Shown here one piece after another: positions 46,410 to 55,491 of a DNA stretch of 64,000 nt (position 1 is the first letter of the stretch; every line of letters starts with the position of its first letter). Below the pieces are notes generated by a model. The model saw only the letters and a program-made list of their open reading frames with translations, did not search any database and had not been told where the DNA came from. The position numbers were made by a program, and so were the translations under genes. This DNA is from Calothrix sp. 336/3 (GTDB lineage Bacteria; Cyanobacteriota; Cyanobacteriia; Cyanobacteriales; Nostocaceae): contig NZ_CP011382.1 in the NCBI RefSeq assembly GCF_000734895.2, forward strand, positions 1,590,700-1,654,699, written 5' to 3'.

Positions 46410-47597
46410 ATGAAAATTGCAGTTATCGGTGCAAAAGGTCTACCTCCTAGGCAAGGTGGTATTGAACATCAATGTGCAGAAGTTTACCCTCGAATTGTCG
46501 CCGAGGGGCACAGTGTAGATTTATTCGGACGGGCAACTTACACAGATTCTCCTTGGTTAGATACCTATGATTTCCAAGGTGTGAAAGTCATTTCCATGCC
46601 CGATATGCGGATGCGGGGAGTTGATGCTTTCGTGACTTCTGCTCTGGGGGCGATCGCCGCCACAGGGAAAAAATACGATATTGTGCATTTTCATGCCCTC
46701 GGACCATCCCTATTTACCGTCCTACCACGCATTGCTACCTCTGCCAAGGTGGTTGTCACCTGTCAAGGACTAGACTGGCAACGGGCAAAATGGGGTACTT
46801 TCTCCACTCGCTTGATTCAAATGGGGGAAAAAGCCGCAGTTCGTTACGCTCACGGCTTAATTGTTGTATCTGAAGCTCTGAAATCTTACTTTTGGCAGAA
46901 CTACGAACGGGAAACAGTATACATCCCCAACGCTCCAGCTAGTTATGGGGAGTCAGACCCACATTTTGCCTATGGTCAACAGTTAGGTTTAACATCAGGT
47001 AAATACATGGTCTACGTCGGTAGACTAGTTCCAGAAAAACGCCCGGATTTACTCGTAGAAGCCTTTAGCCAACTTAAACCCCCTGGTTGGAAATTAGTAT
47101 TAGCCGGTGGTGTCAGCGATACCCAGTCATATACCACCAAACTCCTAGAACAGGTAGCAAATAACCCGGATATTATCTTTGCTGGGGAATTGCGGGGAGC
47201 CAGGTTATGGGAAATTGTCCGAGGTGCGGGGCTATTTGTTCTCCCCTCCGACTTAGAAGGATTACCCCTAGCCATGCTGGAAGCTATCCAGGAAGGTATT
47301 CCCGTTCTAGCGAGTGACATTTTGCCCCATCAACAATTACTCAATGGTGGCAGAGGTACAATGTTTACTGCTGGGGATGGGAACGCTTGTATTCGTGCCA
47401 TGGATTGGGCAGTCAATCACCCCCAAGACTTGGCAGTGATGGCAGAAAGAGCCCAAAAACATATCCAAGCGCACTACAGTTGGGAAAACATTTCCTCGGA
47501 AACCTTAAAACTTTACACCACATTGTTAGATACCCCCGACACCGTCAGAGTTGGTGCAAATACAGGTGGATTGGCTGGTGTGATGGGTAAGGATTAG
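46410..47597 (+). CDS. GT4 family glycosyltransferase
   Basis: 395 residues with a typical retaining GT-B layout: MKIAVIGAKGLPPRQGGIEH at the N-terminus (the glycine-rich GLPPRQGGIE loop), YDIVHFHALGPS near 90-101, and a donor domain with YMVYVGRLVPEKRPDLLVEA near 200-219 and LPSDLEGLPLAMLEAIQEGI near 278-297, where the two Glu residues mark the catalytic region. It is a close functional partner of the preceding gene (105 bp gap) and of the following tyrosine autokinase gene. Confidence 0.9.
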   Translation: MKIAVIGAKGLPPRQGGIEHQCAEVYPRIVAEGHSVDLFGRATYTDSPWLDTYDFQGVKVISMPDMRMRGVDAFVTSALGAIAATGKKYDIVHFHALGPSLFTVLPRIATSAKVVVTCQGLDWQRAKWGTFSTRLIQMGEKAAVRYAHGLIVVSEALKSYFWQNYERETVYIPNAPASYGESDPHFAYGQQLGLTSGKYMVYVGRLVPEKRPDLLVEAFSQLKPPGWKLVLAGGVSDTQSYTTKLLEQVANNPDIIFAGELRGARLWEIVRGAGLFVLPSDLEGLPLAMLEAIQEGIPVLASDILPHQQLLNGGRGTMFTAGDGNACIRAMDWAVNHPQDLAVMAERAQKHIQAHYSWENISSETLKLYTTLLDTPDTVRVGANTGGLAGVMGKD

Positions 47598-47771
47598 GTG
47601 CAAGGTGTGAGGGAAGAAAGTAAAAGCGGAGCCTCAGGGGAGTGGGAGAGCTAGGGATATTTTTGATATTCACCTTTCCCCAATAACCTCTTCCCAATTA
47701 CCTATTCCCTCAGGTCTCAAATATTGATAGGGTGCTACTAATTAAAATCAGGAATATTAAATAGTAAAGAA

Positions 47772-49925
47772 ATGGCAAAAGGTATTTCATCTTTAGTAGC
47801 AGTTTTAAAACGACGTGGTTTACCGGCAGCAGCAGCTTTTGTGGCTGTGATGGGTGCGGCGGGAGCTTATTTATTACTAAGTCCCAAATTATACGAAGCA
47901 TCTGCCAGGATGATGCTGGATGACAAGCGAGTCAGTGTTTCTGACTTAGGGCGTGACCTGACCCAGGTAACTTCAACTACACCGGGTGGTCCGAGTCCCC
48001 TGGCTGACCAAGCCGAATTGGTGAAATCGGAGAAGGTATTAGAAAAGGCGATCGCCGCCACCTATCCTCCAGGAGTGAAAGACTCAATCACCCCAGAAAA
48101 GCTGAGGAAGAAACTCAAGGTAAAAATTGTTCCAGCTACGAATATTCTGGAATTCAAATATGAAGCCAGAGATGCCCAATTAGCGGCGAAACTGTTGAAT
48201 GTGATTGCCCAGACGATGGTAGAAGAGAATACCCGTACCATCAGTTCCCAAGCCACAAAAGTCCGAGAATTTCTGGAAAAGAAAGAGGTTCCTGCGGCAC
48301 AGCGTAACTTGACTGTGGCAGAAGCCAACGAAAATCGCCAAAAACAGGCAAGTGGGATTGTTTCCTTTGATGAGCAAAGCAAGAGTGTGGTGACGAGCTT
48401 GGCAAGTTTGGAAGACCAAGAAAGAACCGCCCTAGCTCAGTTACAAGAGTTGCGATCGCGCGCTGCTTCCCTAGAAAAAATTACCAAAACCACATCCCTC
48501 GACAAAGCTTATAGTGCTGTGCGCACTGGACAGGATGAGGAAGTCAAAAAGCTACGCTCTAAGCTCACAGAATTAGAACAGCAAGTCATCCAAGCTAAAC
48601 TCAAATTTACCGAAGAACATCCCACAGTCACAAAACTCGTCCAAGAACGGGATGCAGTCAAGGCAATGTACGAGCAAGAGGTGGCACGAGTCTCCCCCGA
48701 TGGGCAAAGTCAAACCACCAATTTTGCCTCCGATGACCTCACCAAGGATTTAACTGCTCAGTTAATCACCAATCAAACGGAAAGTCTAGCTGTCCAGAAA
48801 AAACTCCGTGTTATCCAAGCAGAGCGAGCTAATCTCCAAGCACGTCTAGGTAAACTACCCCTACAACAACAATCCGTCGCTGCTCTCACCCGCAAACGGG
48901 AAGAAGCCGCCGAATCTCTAAAAACCCTGCAACGCAAGTTAGAAGAAGCTCGCATCGCCGAAGCGCAAAAAGTCAGCAACCTCAGCATTATCGAATTTGC
49001 CAAACCTGGTACCTCTCCCAGTTCCCCGAAAATTCCCGTGGTGTTGGTTGTGGCAACGGTTTTTGGTACTGTTCTGGCAACGGGTATCATCTTGCTTCTG
49101 GAAGCCATGGATAACACCCTGCGCAGTGGTTGGGAAGCTCAAGACTTGTTGAAATTACAACTGCTCGGTGTCCTACCCCGTCTACCTGGAAGTACTCTGA
49201 AATTACAGTCTGCGGATACGTTCCTCGATGATATCGGCTCCGTGGAACCCTACCGGATGCTCCTGAAAAACATCGAATTCCGTAACCTGGAAGACCTAAA
49301 TAGCATTGTGATCAGTAGCACGATTTCCGGTGAAGGGAAGTCTGTGGTTGCTTCCCACCTAGGAGCAGTTTCGGCGATGCTCTCCCGCAAAACCTTAATT
49401 ATTGATGCGGATTTACGTCGTCCCGAACAACATCGAATTTTCCACCTTGAGCATAAACCGGGTGTTGCTGATGTCATTGCTGGTAATCTTTCCCTGATGG
49501 AAGCGGTACAACCCTCCGGAACAGAGAATTTGTCAGTTCTCACCTGCGGGGAAATGCATAACCGTCCTTCCCAACTCCTAGAATCACCAGAGATGAAAGC
49601 CCTAATTGCCGAAGCCACCGCCAAATTCGACTTGGTAATTATTGACACTCCTCCTCTATGTGCTTGCGCTGATGCTTCTACCTTGAGTCGTTATAGTGAC
49701 GGTATGGTAGTAGTTACACGTCCCGGCTTTACCCTGAAGGAAATTCTCCAAAAGGCAGTAGTTGATTTAACTCATAATGGGGTAAAAGTTCTCGGTATTG
49801 TCGTGAATGGCATGACCTCAGACACAGATTTATACTACCGTTACCCAGTAACAGGCTATCAACCCAAATTAACCCCCACAAACAAGAGCTTCACCGCTCT
49901 GAGTGGTGGAAAAAATTCTAAGTAG
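47772..49925 (+). CDS. Wzc-like polysaccharide co-polymerase and tyrosine autokinase
   Basis: 717 residues. A Wzz-type N-terminal region with a membrane span (about 18-36), a long periplasmic coiled coil (about 190-400; PAAQRNLTVAEANENRQKQA, LTELEQQVIQAKLKFTEEHP), a second span (about 417-440) and a cytosolic BY-kinase domain. Walker A is SGEGKSVVAS near 518-527, Walker A-prime LIIDADLRRP near 543-552, Walker B LVIIDTPP near 627-634. The short C-terminal cluster DLYYRYPVTGYQPK holds four Tyr for autophosphorylation. It controls chain length and assembly of secreted polysaccharide with Wzy and an outer-membrane exporter. Confidence 0.92.
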   Translation: MAKGISSLVAVLKRRGLPAAAAFVAVMGAAGAYLLLSPKLYEASARMMLDDKRVSVSDLGRDLTQVTSTTPGGPSPLADQAELVKSEKVLEKAIAATYPPGVKDSITPEKLRKKLKVKIVPATNILEFKYEARDAQLAAKLLNVIAQTMVEENTRTISSQATKVREFLEKKEVPAAQRNLTVAEANENRQKQASGIVSFDEQSKSVVTSLASLEDQERTALAQLQELRSRAASLEKITKTTSLDKAYSAVRTGQDEEVKKLRSKLTELEQQVIQAKLKFTEEHPTVTKLVQERDAVKAMYEQEVARVSPDGQSQTTNFASDDLTKDLTAQLITNQTESLAVQKKLRVIQAERANLQARLGKLPLQQQSVAALTRKREEAAESLKTLQRKLEEARIAEAQKVSNLSIIEFAKPGTSPSSPKIPVVLVVATVFGTVLATGIILLLEAMDNTLRSGWEAQDLLKLQLLGVLPRLPGSTLKLQSADTFLDDIGSVEPYRMLLKNIEFRNLEDLNSIVISSTISGEGKSVVASHLGAVSAMLSRKTLIIDADLRRPEQHRIFHLEHKPGVADVIAGNLSLMEAVQPSGTENLSVLTCGEMHNRPSQLLESPEMKALIAEATAKFDLVIIDTPPLCACADASTLSRYSDGMVVVTRPGFTLKEILQKAVVDLTHNGVKVLGIVVNGMTSDTDLYYRYPVTGYQPKLTPTNKSFTALSGGKNSK

Positions 49926-49982
49926 CCATCATCAACTGCGTACACCAGGACAGATGAAAATAGGCATTGGGCATTAATTATT

Positions 49983-50047
49983 TCCCCCTTGTCCCCCTAC
50001 TCCCCTTGTCCCCCTTGTCCCCTTGTCCCCTACTCCCCTCCCCCCCT
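49983..50047. repeat. C-rich short tandem repeat
   Basis: CCCCTTGTCCCCCTACTCCC-type words (units CCCCTTGT and CCCTACT) repeat about eight times between the autokinase and polymerase genes. It is open in the frame of the next gene but has no coding character. Confidence 0.6.
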
Positions 50048-50071
50048 GCTCTCTGCCTCCTTTGCCCTGAA

Positions 50072-51553
50072 ATGCTAGATAATCAAGGTTCAAATCGTTC
50101 CATTTTTGCTCTGATAGTCGCGTGCGTTGGTATCGTACTGGGAATTGGTGGTGGTTTTCTTGCCGGCGCTCAACCGCTTTATTTAGGGTTGGGTGTGGTG
50201 GCGATCGCCATCTGTGTCTATTTCTTTAGCAGTTTTGAACAGGCTGTCCTAGGGTTATTAATTTTACGTAGCTCCCTGGATATTTTATCGGATTTACAAA
50301 TTCCCGCCGCCTTTGCCATCGGAGTTGATATCCTGGCAGTCCTATATGTGGTTTTTGCGGTACTAACTGGTAAAAAAGTCTACACAGATAATTTCTGGTG
50401 GTTTTTCCTGGGATGGGTCTTTCTCCAAGCTATGTGGATGGTTCTCCTACCCCTGGGGGGACTGGGACTTGACGGTTCTTTCCTGGCTGCCAGTGCGCGG
50501 GAGTGGGTACGGTTATTTTCTTGGGCAATGGTGTATCTTTTGGTGATGCAGCTTCAAGATACAATCCCCCCCCAACGAGCAATTTCCCTGCTGCTCTTGG
50601 GATTAATTGCCCCCCTCCTTTTAGCATCACTCCAGATGTTCGTCCCCTCCATACTGCCTCCGATTCTCTCCCACGATGGCGGAACAGACGCAGCATTAAG
50701 CTTGGCGGGGGAGTCTCGCATCCGGGGAACCCTTGGACATCCCAATACTTTCGCCACCTTTGTGCTATTGTTCATCGGTTTGACTTGGTGGAAACTCGGA
50801 CAATCTAGAGAAAAATGGCAATGGTTGATATTACTGGGGACTTTAGTATTCTTTTACGTCAGTACTAAAGCCCTGTTTAGCTTGATGATGATTGGTGTTT
50901 TTGTCTTGGTGCTAATTGCTCCTCGCTTAAAACCCTTAAATATCATCGCTGGTTTATTATTAATTGCCGTAGTGCTGGGTTTATTTGCCAGTAGCGAATT
51001 TGGGCAAGCTCGTTTGGCTTCCCTAGGGAATACTCCTCTGTTTAACCCCGACATGGATGTTTCCCGCGCGATTTTACTTTCCCAAGGGGATAATAACAGT
51101 TTTAACTGGCGACTTTCCCAGTGGTCATATTTATTACAACGTTGGGAAGATTATCCGATGTTGGGTTATGGATTGGGGTTGAGTACCTACGTCAGCACTA
51201 ACCAATTGCTGCCCCATAATGATTATGTGCGGGCATTGGTGGAAGGTGGGATTGTCGGGCTGGTTGTTTATCTAGGATTTTTTATTGCCCAAGGTGTGCG
51301 CTTATGGCAATTGCTAAAATCACCAAATATCACCCCTTCCCAGCGTCAACTTTGTCAAATTCTCTTGGCAATTTTAGCCGCGATTCCTTTGGGGATGATT
51401 ACTGAAAATATCTGGAGTCATACCACCTTATTCTTTTATTGGTGGACGATATTGGCGATCGCTGGTTGGAATTGGCAACCCCAAACAACCACACAACAAC
51501 TAGAATCCCCAGATTTGGGAGTATCCAGCTTGTTGCAAAAATCAAGAAAGTAG
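50072..51553 (+). CDS. O-antigen ligase/Wzy-like polysaccharide polymerase
   Basis: About 493 residues from ATG 50072 (start after the C-rich repeat). Roughly 10-12 membrane spans and one large periplasmic loop near residues 340-380 (FNPDMDVSRAILLSQGDNN), with the family's RGTLGHPNTFATFVLLFIGL near 217-236 and GLGLSTYVSTNQLLPHNDYV near 368-387. The conserved His-Asn-Asp of the second motif is the usual Wzy_C/WaaL active-site feature. It should polymerise or ligate undecaprenyl-linked repeat units in the periplasm. It follows the Wzc-like gene. Confidence 0.82.
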   Translation: MLDNQGSNRSIFALIVACVGIVLGIGGGFLAGAQPLYLGLGVVAIAICVYFFSSFEQAVLGLLILRSSLDILSDLQIPAAFAIGVDILAVLYVVFAVLTGKKVYTDNFWWFFLGWVFLQAMWMVLLPLGGLGLDGSFLAASAREWVRLFSWAMVYLLVMQLQDTIPPQRAISLLLLGLIAPLLLASLQMFVPSILPPILSHDGGTDAALSLAGESRIRGTLGHPNTFATFVLLFIGLTWWKLGQSREKWQWLILLGTLVFFYVSTKALFSLMMIGVFVLVLIAPRLKPLNIIAGLLLIAVVLGLFASSEFGQARLASLGNTPLFNPDMDVSRAILLSQGDNNSFNWRLSQWSYLLQRWEDYPMLGYGLGLSTYVSTNQLLPHNDYVRALVEGGIVGLVVYLGFFIAQGVRLWQLLKSPNITPSQRQLCQILLAILAAIPLGMITENIWSHTTLFFYWWTILAIAGWNWQPQTTTQQLESPDLGVSSLLQKSRK

Positions 51554-51587
51554 ATATCGTTACCCGTTTCCCATTCCCCAGCAATCT

Positions 51588-52109
51588 ATGCAAAATTTTA
51601 TTGAATATATCTTCCAAGACTGGCAAGCAAATCAAGATACTAGCTCTAAGTCTCGATTTGTCTTGGTGATGTTTCGCTCTGCGCAACTAATTTGCCGTTT
51701 ACCCGCACCAATTTCTACTATATACAAGTTTCTCTATCAATTTATCGTCGAGTGGATTATGGGGATAGAATTGCCCTATGACACCCAAATCGGCAAAAAC
51801 CTGAAATTAATCCATGGCATTGCTCTAGTCGTCAACCATCACACCATCATTGGTGAAAACTGTACCCTCCGTCATGCTACCACTATCGGGAATAAGCAAT
51901 TGGCGGATGGTTCTCCCAGTGCTGCACCCAAAATTGGCGATCGCGTTGATATTGGTTCTAACGTGGTGATGATTGGTGATATTACCATTGGCGATCGCGC
52001 TGTCATCGGTGCTGGTTCCGTGGTTGTCAAAGATGTGGCAGCCAACACCATTGTTGCAGGCAATCCCGCCAAAGTTTTAAAAGTCTTGGAAACAGCGACA
52101 GTGACATAG
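51588..52109 (+). CDS. Hexapeptide-repeat acyltransferase (serine-acetyltransferase-like)
   Basis: A 173-residue left-handed beta-helix acyltransferase. The N-terminal half (FIEYIFQDWQANQD, LYQFIVEWIMGIELPYDTQIG) resembles the CysE-like group used in polysaccharide modification. Hexapeptide turns (IGKNLKLIHGIALVVNHHTI, IGENCTLRHATTIGNK, IGDRVDIGSNVVMIGDITIG, DRAVIGAGSVVVKDVA) run to AGNPAKVLK. The active-site His lies near HGIALVV or NHHT. Its place among the glycosyltransferases suggests acetylation of the exopolysaccharide rather than cysteine synthesis. Confidence 0.82.
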   Translation: MQNFIEYIFQDWQANQDTSSKSRFVLVMFRSAQLICRLPAPISTIYKFLYQFIVEWIMGIELPYDTQIGKNLKLIHGIALVVNHHTIIGENCTLRHATTIGNKQLADGSPSAAPKIGDRVDIGSNVVMIGDITIGDRAVIGAGSVVVKDVAANTIVAGNPAKVLKVLETATVT

Positions 52110-52115
52110 TTTGTG

Positions 52116-52144
52116 TTGACAATGTATATACATTTTTGTATATT
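52116..52144 (+). promoter_or_regulatory. Promoter and autoregulatory dyad of the DUF1778-GNAT toxin-antitoxin operon
   Basis: A perfect -35 TTGACA (52116-52121), a 17-base spacer and TATATT (52139-52144) make a strong sigma-70 type promoter. Inside, AATGTATATACATT (52121-52134) is a perfect 14-bp palindrome, well placed to be covered by an RHH antitoxin and block transcription. The transcript would begin about 20 bases before the antitoxin start at 52174. Confidence 0.75.
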
Positions 52145-52173
52145 CATGGCAGGGACAATATGACACCAGATTT

Positions 52174-52461
52174 ATGCAGCCAAATACAGCAGCATCTAAA
52201 CAGCCCAACCGCGACTTCACTATCAACATCAGGGTACAGCAAGGGCAACGAGATTTAATAGATCGAGCAGCAGCAGCAGTAGGTAAAAGTCGTTCTGATT
52301 TTATTTTAGAGACTGCTTGCCGAGAAGCGGAAACTGTTTTATTGGATCGTCGGCTTTTTTTGTTGGATGAACAAAAATTTCAGGAATTTATTGCCCTGCT
52401 CGACACCACACCAAATCCCCAACTCCAGAAACTACTCACCACCAAAGCTCCTTGGGAGTAA
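52174..52461 (+). CDS. DUF1778 antitoxin (TacA-like)
   Basis: A 95-residue RHH-type antitoxin with the DUF1778 core: DFTINIRVQQGQRDLIDRAA, AAVGKSRSDFILETACREAE, followed by a C-terminal toxin-binding tail (FQEFIALLDTTPNPQLQKLL). It ends 3 bp before the GNAT toxin frame. In known pairs it binds the GNAT toxin through its C-terminus and represses the operon through its N-terminus. The 14-bp palindrome in the promoter is the likely operator. Confidence 0.9.
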   Translation: MQPNTAASKQPNRDFTINIRVQQGQRDLIDRAAAAVGKSRSDFILETACREAETVLLDRRLFLLDEQKFQEFIALLDTTPNPQLQKLLTTKAPWE

Positions 52462-52464
52462 GTT

Positions 52465-52968
52465 GTGAGTGACGAAAAACAAGAAATTCAGGCTCCCCAA
52501 CCTTTGAACCAAAACCATGATTGGCAAGAGTTTGACTCTGGTAACGAGGAATTAGATCTATGGTTAAAGCAACGAGCATGGAAAAATGAGGGTAGTGGCG
52601 CATCTAGAACCTATGTAGTGACGGTGCTAGAAAAAGTCATTGCCTATTATTGTTTGGCAAATGGCAGTGTGGTTAATACTACTGCCCCAGGTAAAGTTAG
52701 ACGCAATATGCCAGATCCCATTCCAGTGATGGTGATTGGGCGATTAGCTGTAGATAGGCGTTGGCAGGGGCAAGGAATCGGCTATGCTTTGGTACGGGAT
52801 GGGATTTTGCGTACTCTGCAAGCGGCAAAGATTGCGGGTATCAGGGCAATCATAGTTCACGCGATTTCCCCCCAGGCAAAGGAATTTTATGAGAAATGTG
52901 GCTTTATTGCTTCTCCCGTAGCACCAATGACGCTGATGCTGCCCCTCACTAATATCATATCTGGCTGA
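52465..52968 (+). CDS. GNAT N-acetyltransferase toxin (TacT/AtaT-like)
   Basis: A 167-residue GNAT protein starting at GTG 52465. NEELDLWLKQRAWKNEGSGA is the family's N-terminal region, VIGRLAVDRRWQGQGIGYAL near 91-110 is motif A with the acetyl-CoA-binding Q/R-x-x-G-x-G/A, and AKEFYEKCGF near 140-149 carries the conserved Tyr. Toxins of this group acetylate charged tRNA. It is encoded directly after its DUF1778 antitoxin in the middle of the exopolysaccharide genes, as an accessory module. Confidence 0.9.
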   Translation: MSDEKQEIQAPQPLNQNHDWQEFDSGNEELDLWLKQRAWKNEGSGASRTYVVTVLEKVIAYYCLANGSVVNTTAPGKVRRNMPDPIPVMVIGRLAVDRRWQGQGIGYALVRDGILRTLQAAKIAGIRAIIVHAISPQAKEFYEKCGFIASPVAPMTLMLPLTNIISG

Positions 52969-53159
52969 ACTTTTGTCTACCGCGATGGCGCCCCAGTTTC
53001 TATCATAATTTTCATAACCTAGGCGATATTCCTACCCAACCCCTAATTATAGCTTGGATAATTACAGAAGAACCTCTCACCTGAGTTAGGTTTTTTTCTC
53101 TCGTTTGGTGGTTAAGATGTTGAAGTTTGTACAAACCTACATATTTTGGAGGTAAAAAA

Positions 53160-54119
53160 ATGCCAAAGGTTTCTGTGGTAATACCTGCCCACAATGCCAT
53201 GGCGTACCTGCCAGAAACTCTAGAAAATGTCTTGCAACAAACCTTTACAGACTTCGAGGTTCTGATTGTTAATGATGGTAGTTCCGACAACATTGTATCA
53301 TGGGCTACTGGAATTTGTGACACTCGCGTCAAATTAATTTCCCAACCCAATCAAGGAATATCTGCAACTCGCAACACGGGGATAGCCTTGACCACAGGAG
53401 ATTATATCGCTTTCTTGGATGCTGACGACCTCTGGGAGCCAACCAAATTAGCCAAACAAGTGAGTTATTTGGATTGCCATCCCCAAGTAGGTTTGGTATA
53501 CACTGGAATGTTATTTATTGATGAGCGCAGTTACTCCACAGGTAGAATTATCCAATCAAAGGTAGAAGGTAACGTTTTAGACAAAGTTCTCCTTTCAAAT
53601 CCCATTCCTTGCTCCTCGGTAATGATACGTCGTCAATGTTTCGCTGAGGTGGGTGTATTCGATCGCAACTTACGTTCCATTGAAGATTGGGATATGTGGA
53701 TTCGCATCGCAGCTCGCTACCCCCTAGGTGTGATTCCCGAAGCTTTGATGTATTATCGTCAAGTTCCGAACAGTCTGTCAAAAAACTACCAAGCAATGGA
53801 AAAAGCTTTTGTGACTGTGATTGAAAAAGCTTTTAGCAAAATTGCCCCACCAGAATTGCTCAATCTCAAGTCTCGCAGTTATGGTGATGCCTATCTTTGT
53901 TTAGCCTGGAAATCATTACAAAGCAAGGATAGAAACTACCAACAAGCCGCAAAATATCGCCGCCAAGCTATTGAATCTAATTCGCAATTGCGTTTTTCTC
54001 CCGAATTTATGCGTTTAAGCTTGGCGATCGCAATTATGTCGTTTTTAGGTGTTGCAGGATACAAAAAAATCCTAGAAATCCTGTATTTTCTACGGAGAAA
54101 AATCTTTTTTGTCCTCTAA
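53160..54119 (+). CDS. GT2 family glycosyltransferase, tandem copy 1
   Basis: 319 residues from ATG 53160, with GGAGG 7 bases upstream. A GT-A fold with VSVVIPAHNAMAYLPETLEN, NDGSSD near 39-44, FLDADDLWEPTKL near 86-98 (the DxD-type metal site) and EDWDMWIRIAARYPLGVI near 174-191 (catalytic Asp region). It shares the MPKVSVVIPA-NAM opening and overall layout with the genes at 54397 and 55492, so the three are tandem duplicates. The C-terminal helix (KILEILYFLRRKIF) is membrane-associating. It adds a sugar from a nucleotide donor. Confidence 0.92.
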   Translation: MPKVSVVIPAHNAMAYLPETLENVLQQTFTDFEVLIVNDGSSDNIVSWATGICDTRVKLISQPNQGISATRNTGIALTTGDYIAFLDADDLWEPTKLAKQVSYLDCHPQVGLVYTGMLFIDERSYSTGRIIQSKVEGNVLDKVLLSNPIPCSSVMIRRQCFAEVGVFDRNLRSIEDWDMWIRIAARYPLGVIPEALMYYRQVPNSLSKNYQAMEKAFVTVIEKAFSKIAPPELLNLKSRSYGDAYLCLAWKSLQSKDRNYQQAAKYRRQAIESNSQLRFSPEFMRLSLAIAIMSFLGVAGYKKILEILYFLRRKIFFVL

Positions 54120-54396
54120 TTTTTTTCTTTGCAAGTAGCTTAATTTAAATTTAATGATAGTATATATCGGTATTATCATTATCTTCATCTTGCATCTGCT
54201 GTACCAAACAACAGCAATTACTATTAATTACTGTGTTTGCTGCGGTACATAAGTTACTAACAAAAGATGCTCTCACTGAACAATTACCAGCCTAGTTTAT
54301 AGGTTGGTAAAGCTGAATTATGAATTTCCTACCGCAGTACTGAGCAGTGCAAGATGTGATCAGCTACTACTTGTACTTGCCGTAAGGAGTCACAAG

Positions 54397-55374
54397 ATGC
54401 CAAAGGTATCTGTAGTCATTCCAGCCTATAATGCTATGGCTCATTTGCCAGAGACATTAGAAAGTATACTGAGGCAGACCTTCACTGATTTTGAAGTTTT
54501 AATCATCAATGATGGCAGTTCTGACCAAATCATCCCATGGACAAAAAAGATTACAGACTCCCGTGTCAAATTAATTTCCCAAGCGAATCAGGGTGTATCT
54601 GTAGCCCGAAATACGGGTATTAATTATGCCCAGGGTGACTATGTTGCCTTCATTGATGCAGACGATTTGTGGGAAGCAACAAAACTAGAGCAGCAAGTGC
54701 AGTACATGGAAACCCACCCAGAAGTTGGTTTATGTCACACTTGGTTGTTCCTCATCAATGAACAAAGTCAACCCACAGGGAGGGTTCTCGGTACGGAAAT
54801 CACAGGAAATATTTGGCAACAACTCCTGGAAAAGAATGTGATTGCTTGCTCTTCTACTTTTGTCCGTCGTAACTGTTTCCGTGACGTTGGTTCCTTCGAT
54901 AGGAATTTACGTGTAGCAGAAGACTGGGATATGTGGTTACGGATTGCAGCTAAATATCCAATTGGGGTAATTAAAGAACCTCTAGTGAGTTACCGTTTAC
55001 ATCCCCAGAATAAGTCGAAAAAATACGCTTCCCGTTTAGAAGACCTGAGATTAATTATCGAGAAAGCTTTTCAGTCTGTTCCCTTTGAACAGCTACATCT
55101 GCGTAATCGTAGCTATGGTCACATGAATCTATGTATAGCATGGAAGTGCTTACAAAGTAGTGATACACATTACAAAAAGGCAAAATTTTTCCAGTCTCAA
55201 GCCTTAGCCCATTATCCCCAATTGCGTTTTTCCCGTGAATACATTCGCTTAAGTCTAGCTTTAGCAATGATGCATTATTTGGGGCTGAATTCCTACCACA
55301 AAATCCAGGAGTTGACATATATGTTACAACGGTCTTTAGGACGTTTGCGTCACCTCACTTTATCCCTAGATTAA
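54397..55374 (+). CDS. GT2 family glycosyltransferase, tandem copy 2
   Basis: 325 residues from ATG 54397, with AAGGAG 9 bases upstream; a TTG at 54304 extends the frame but is not family-like. VSVVIPAYNAMAHLPETLES, NDGSSD, FIDADDLWEATKL and EDWDMWLRIAAKYPIGVI are the same landmarks as in copy 1, and the two look closely related over their whole length. The next 40-residue stretch differs (TGRVLGTEITGNIWQQLLEK), which may set acceptor choice. Confidence 0.92.
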   Translation: MPKVSVVIPAYNAMAHLPETLESILRQTFTDFEVLIINDGSSDQIIPWTKKITDSRVKLISQANQGVSVARNTGINYAQGDYVAFIDADDLWEATKLEQQVQYMETHPEVGLCHTWLFLINEQSQPTGRVLGTEITGNIWQQLLEKNVIACSSTFVRRNCFRDVGSFDRNLRVAEDWDMWLRIAAKYPIGVIKEPLVSYRLHPQNKSKKYASRLEDLRLIIEKAFQSVPFEQLHLRNRSYGHMNLCIAWKCLQSSDTHYKKAKFFQSQALAHYPQLRFSREYIRLSLALAMMHYLGLNSYHKIQELTYMLQRSLGRLRHLTLSLD

Positions 55375-55491
55375 ATCTCTCAACCCGTGCTGATTTTGCA
55401 TGGGAAAATCTCTCTCTAGTTATAGATAGCAAATAAATATATTTTCTGAGAGGATAATTAGGCGATCGCTATTTATTTCTCAGATTTTTTT

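Noticed and set aside
49967..50071. Proline/leucine-rich N-terminus of the polymerase from ATG 49967
   Set aside because: It is translation of the C-rich tandem repeat; ATG 50072 starts at a normal membrane-protein N-terminus.
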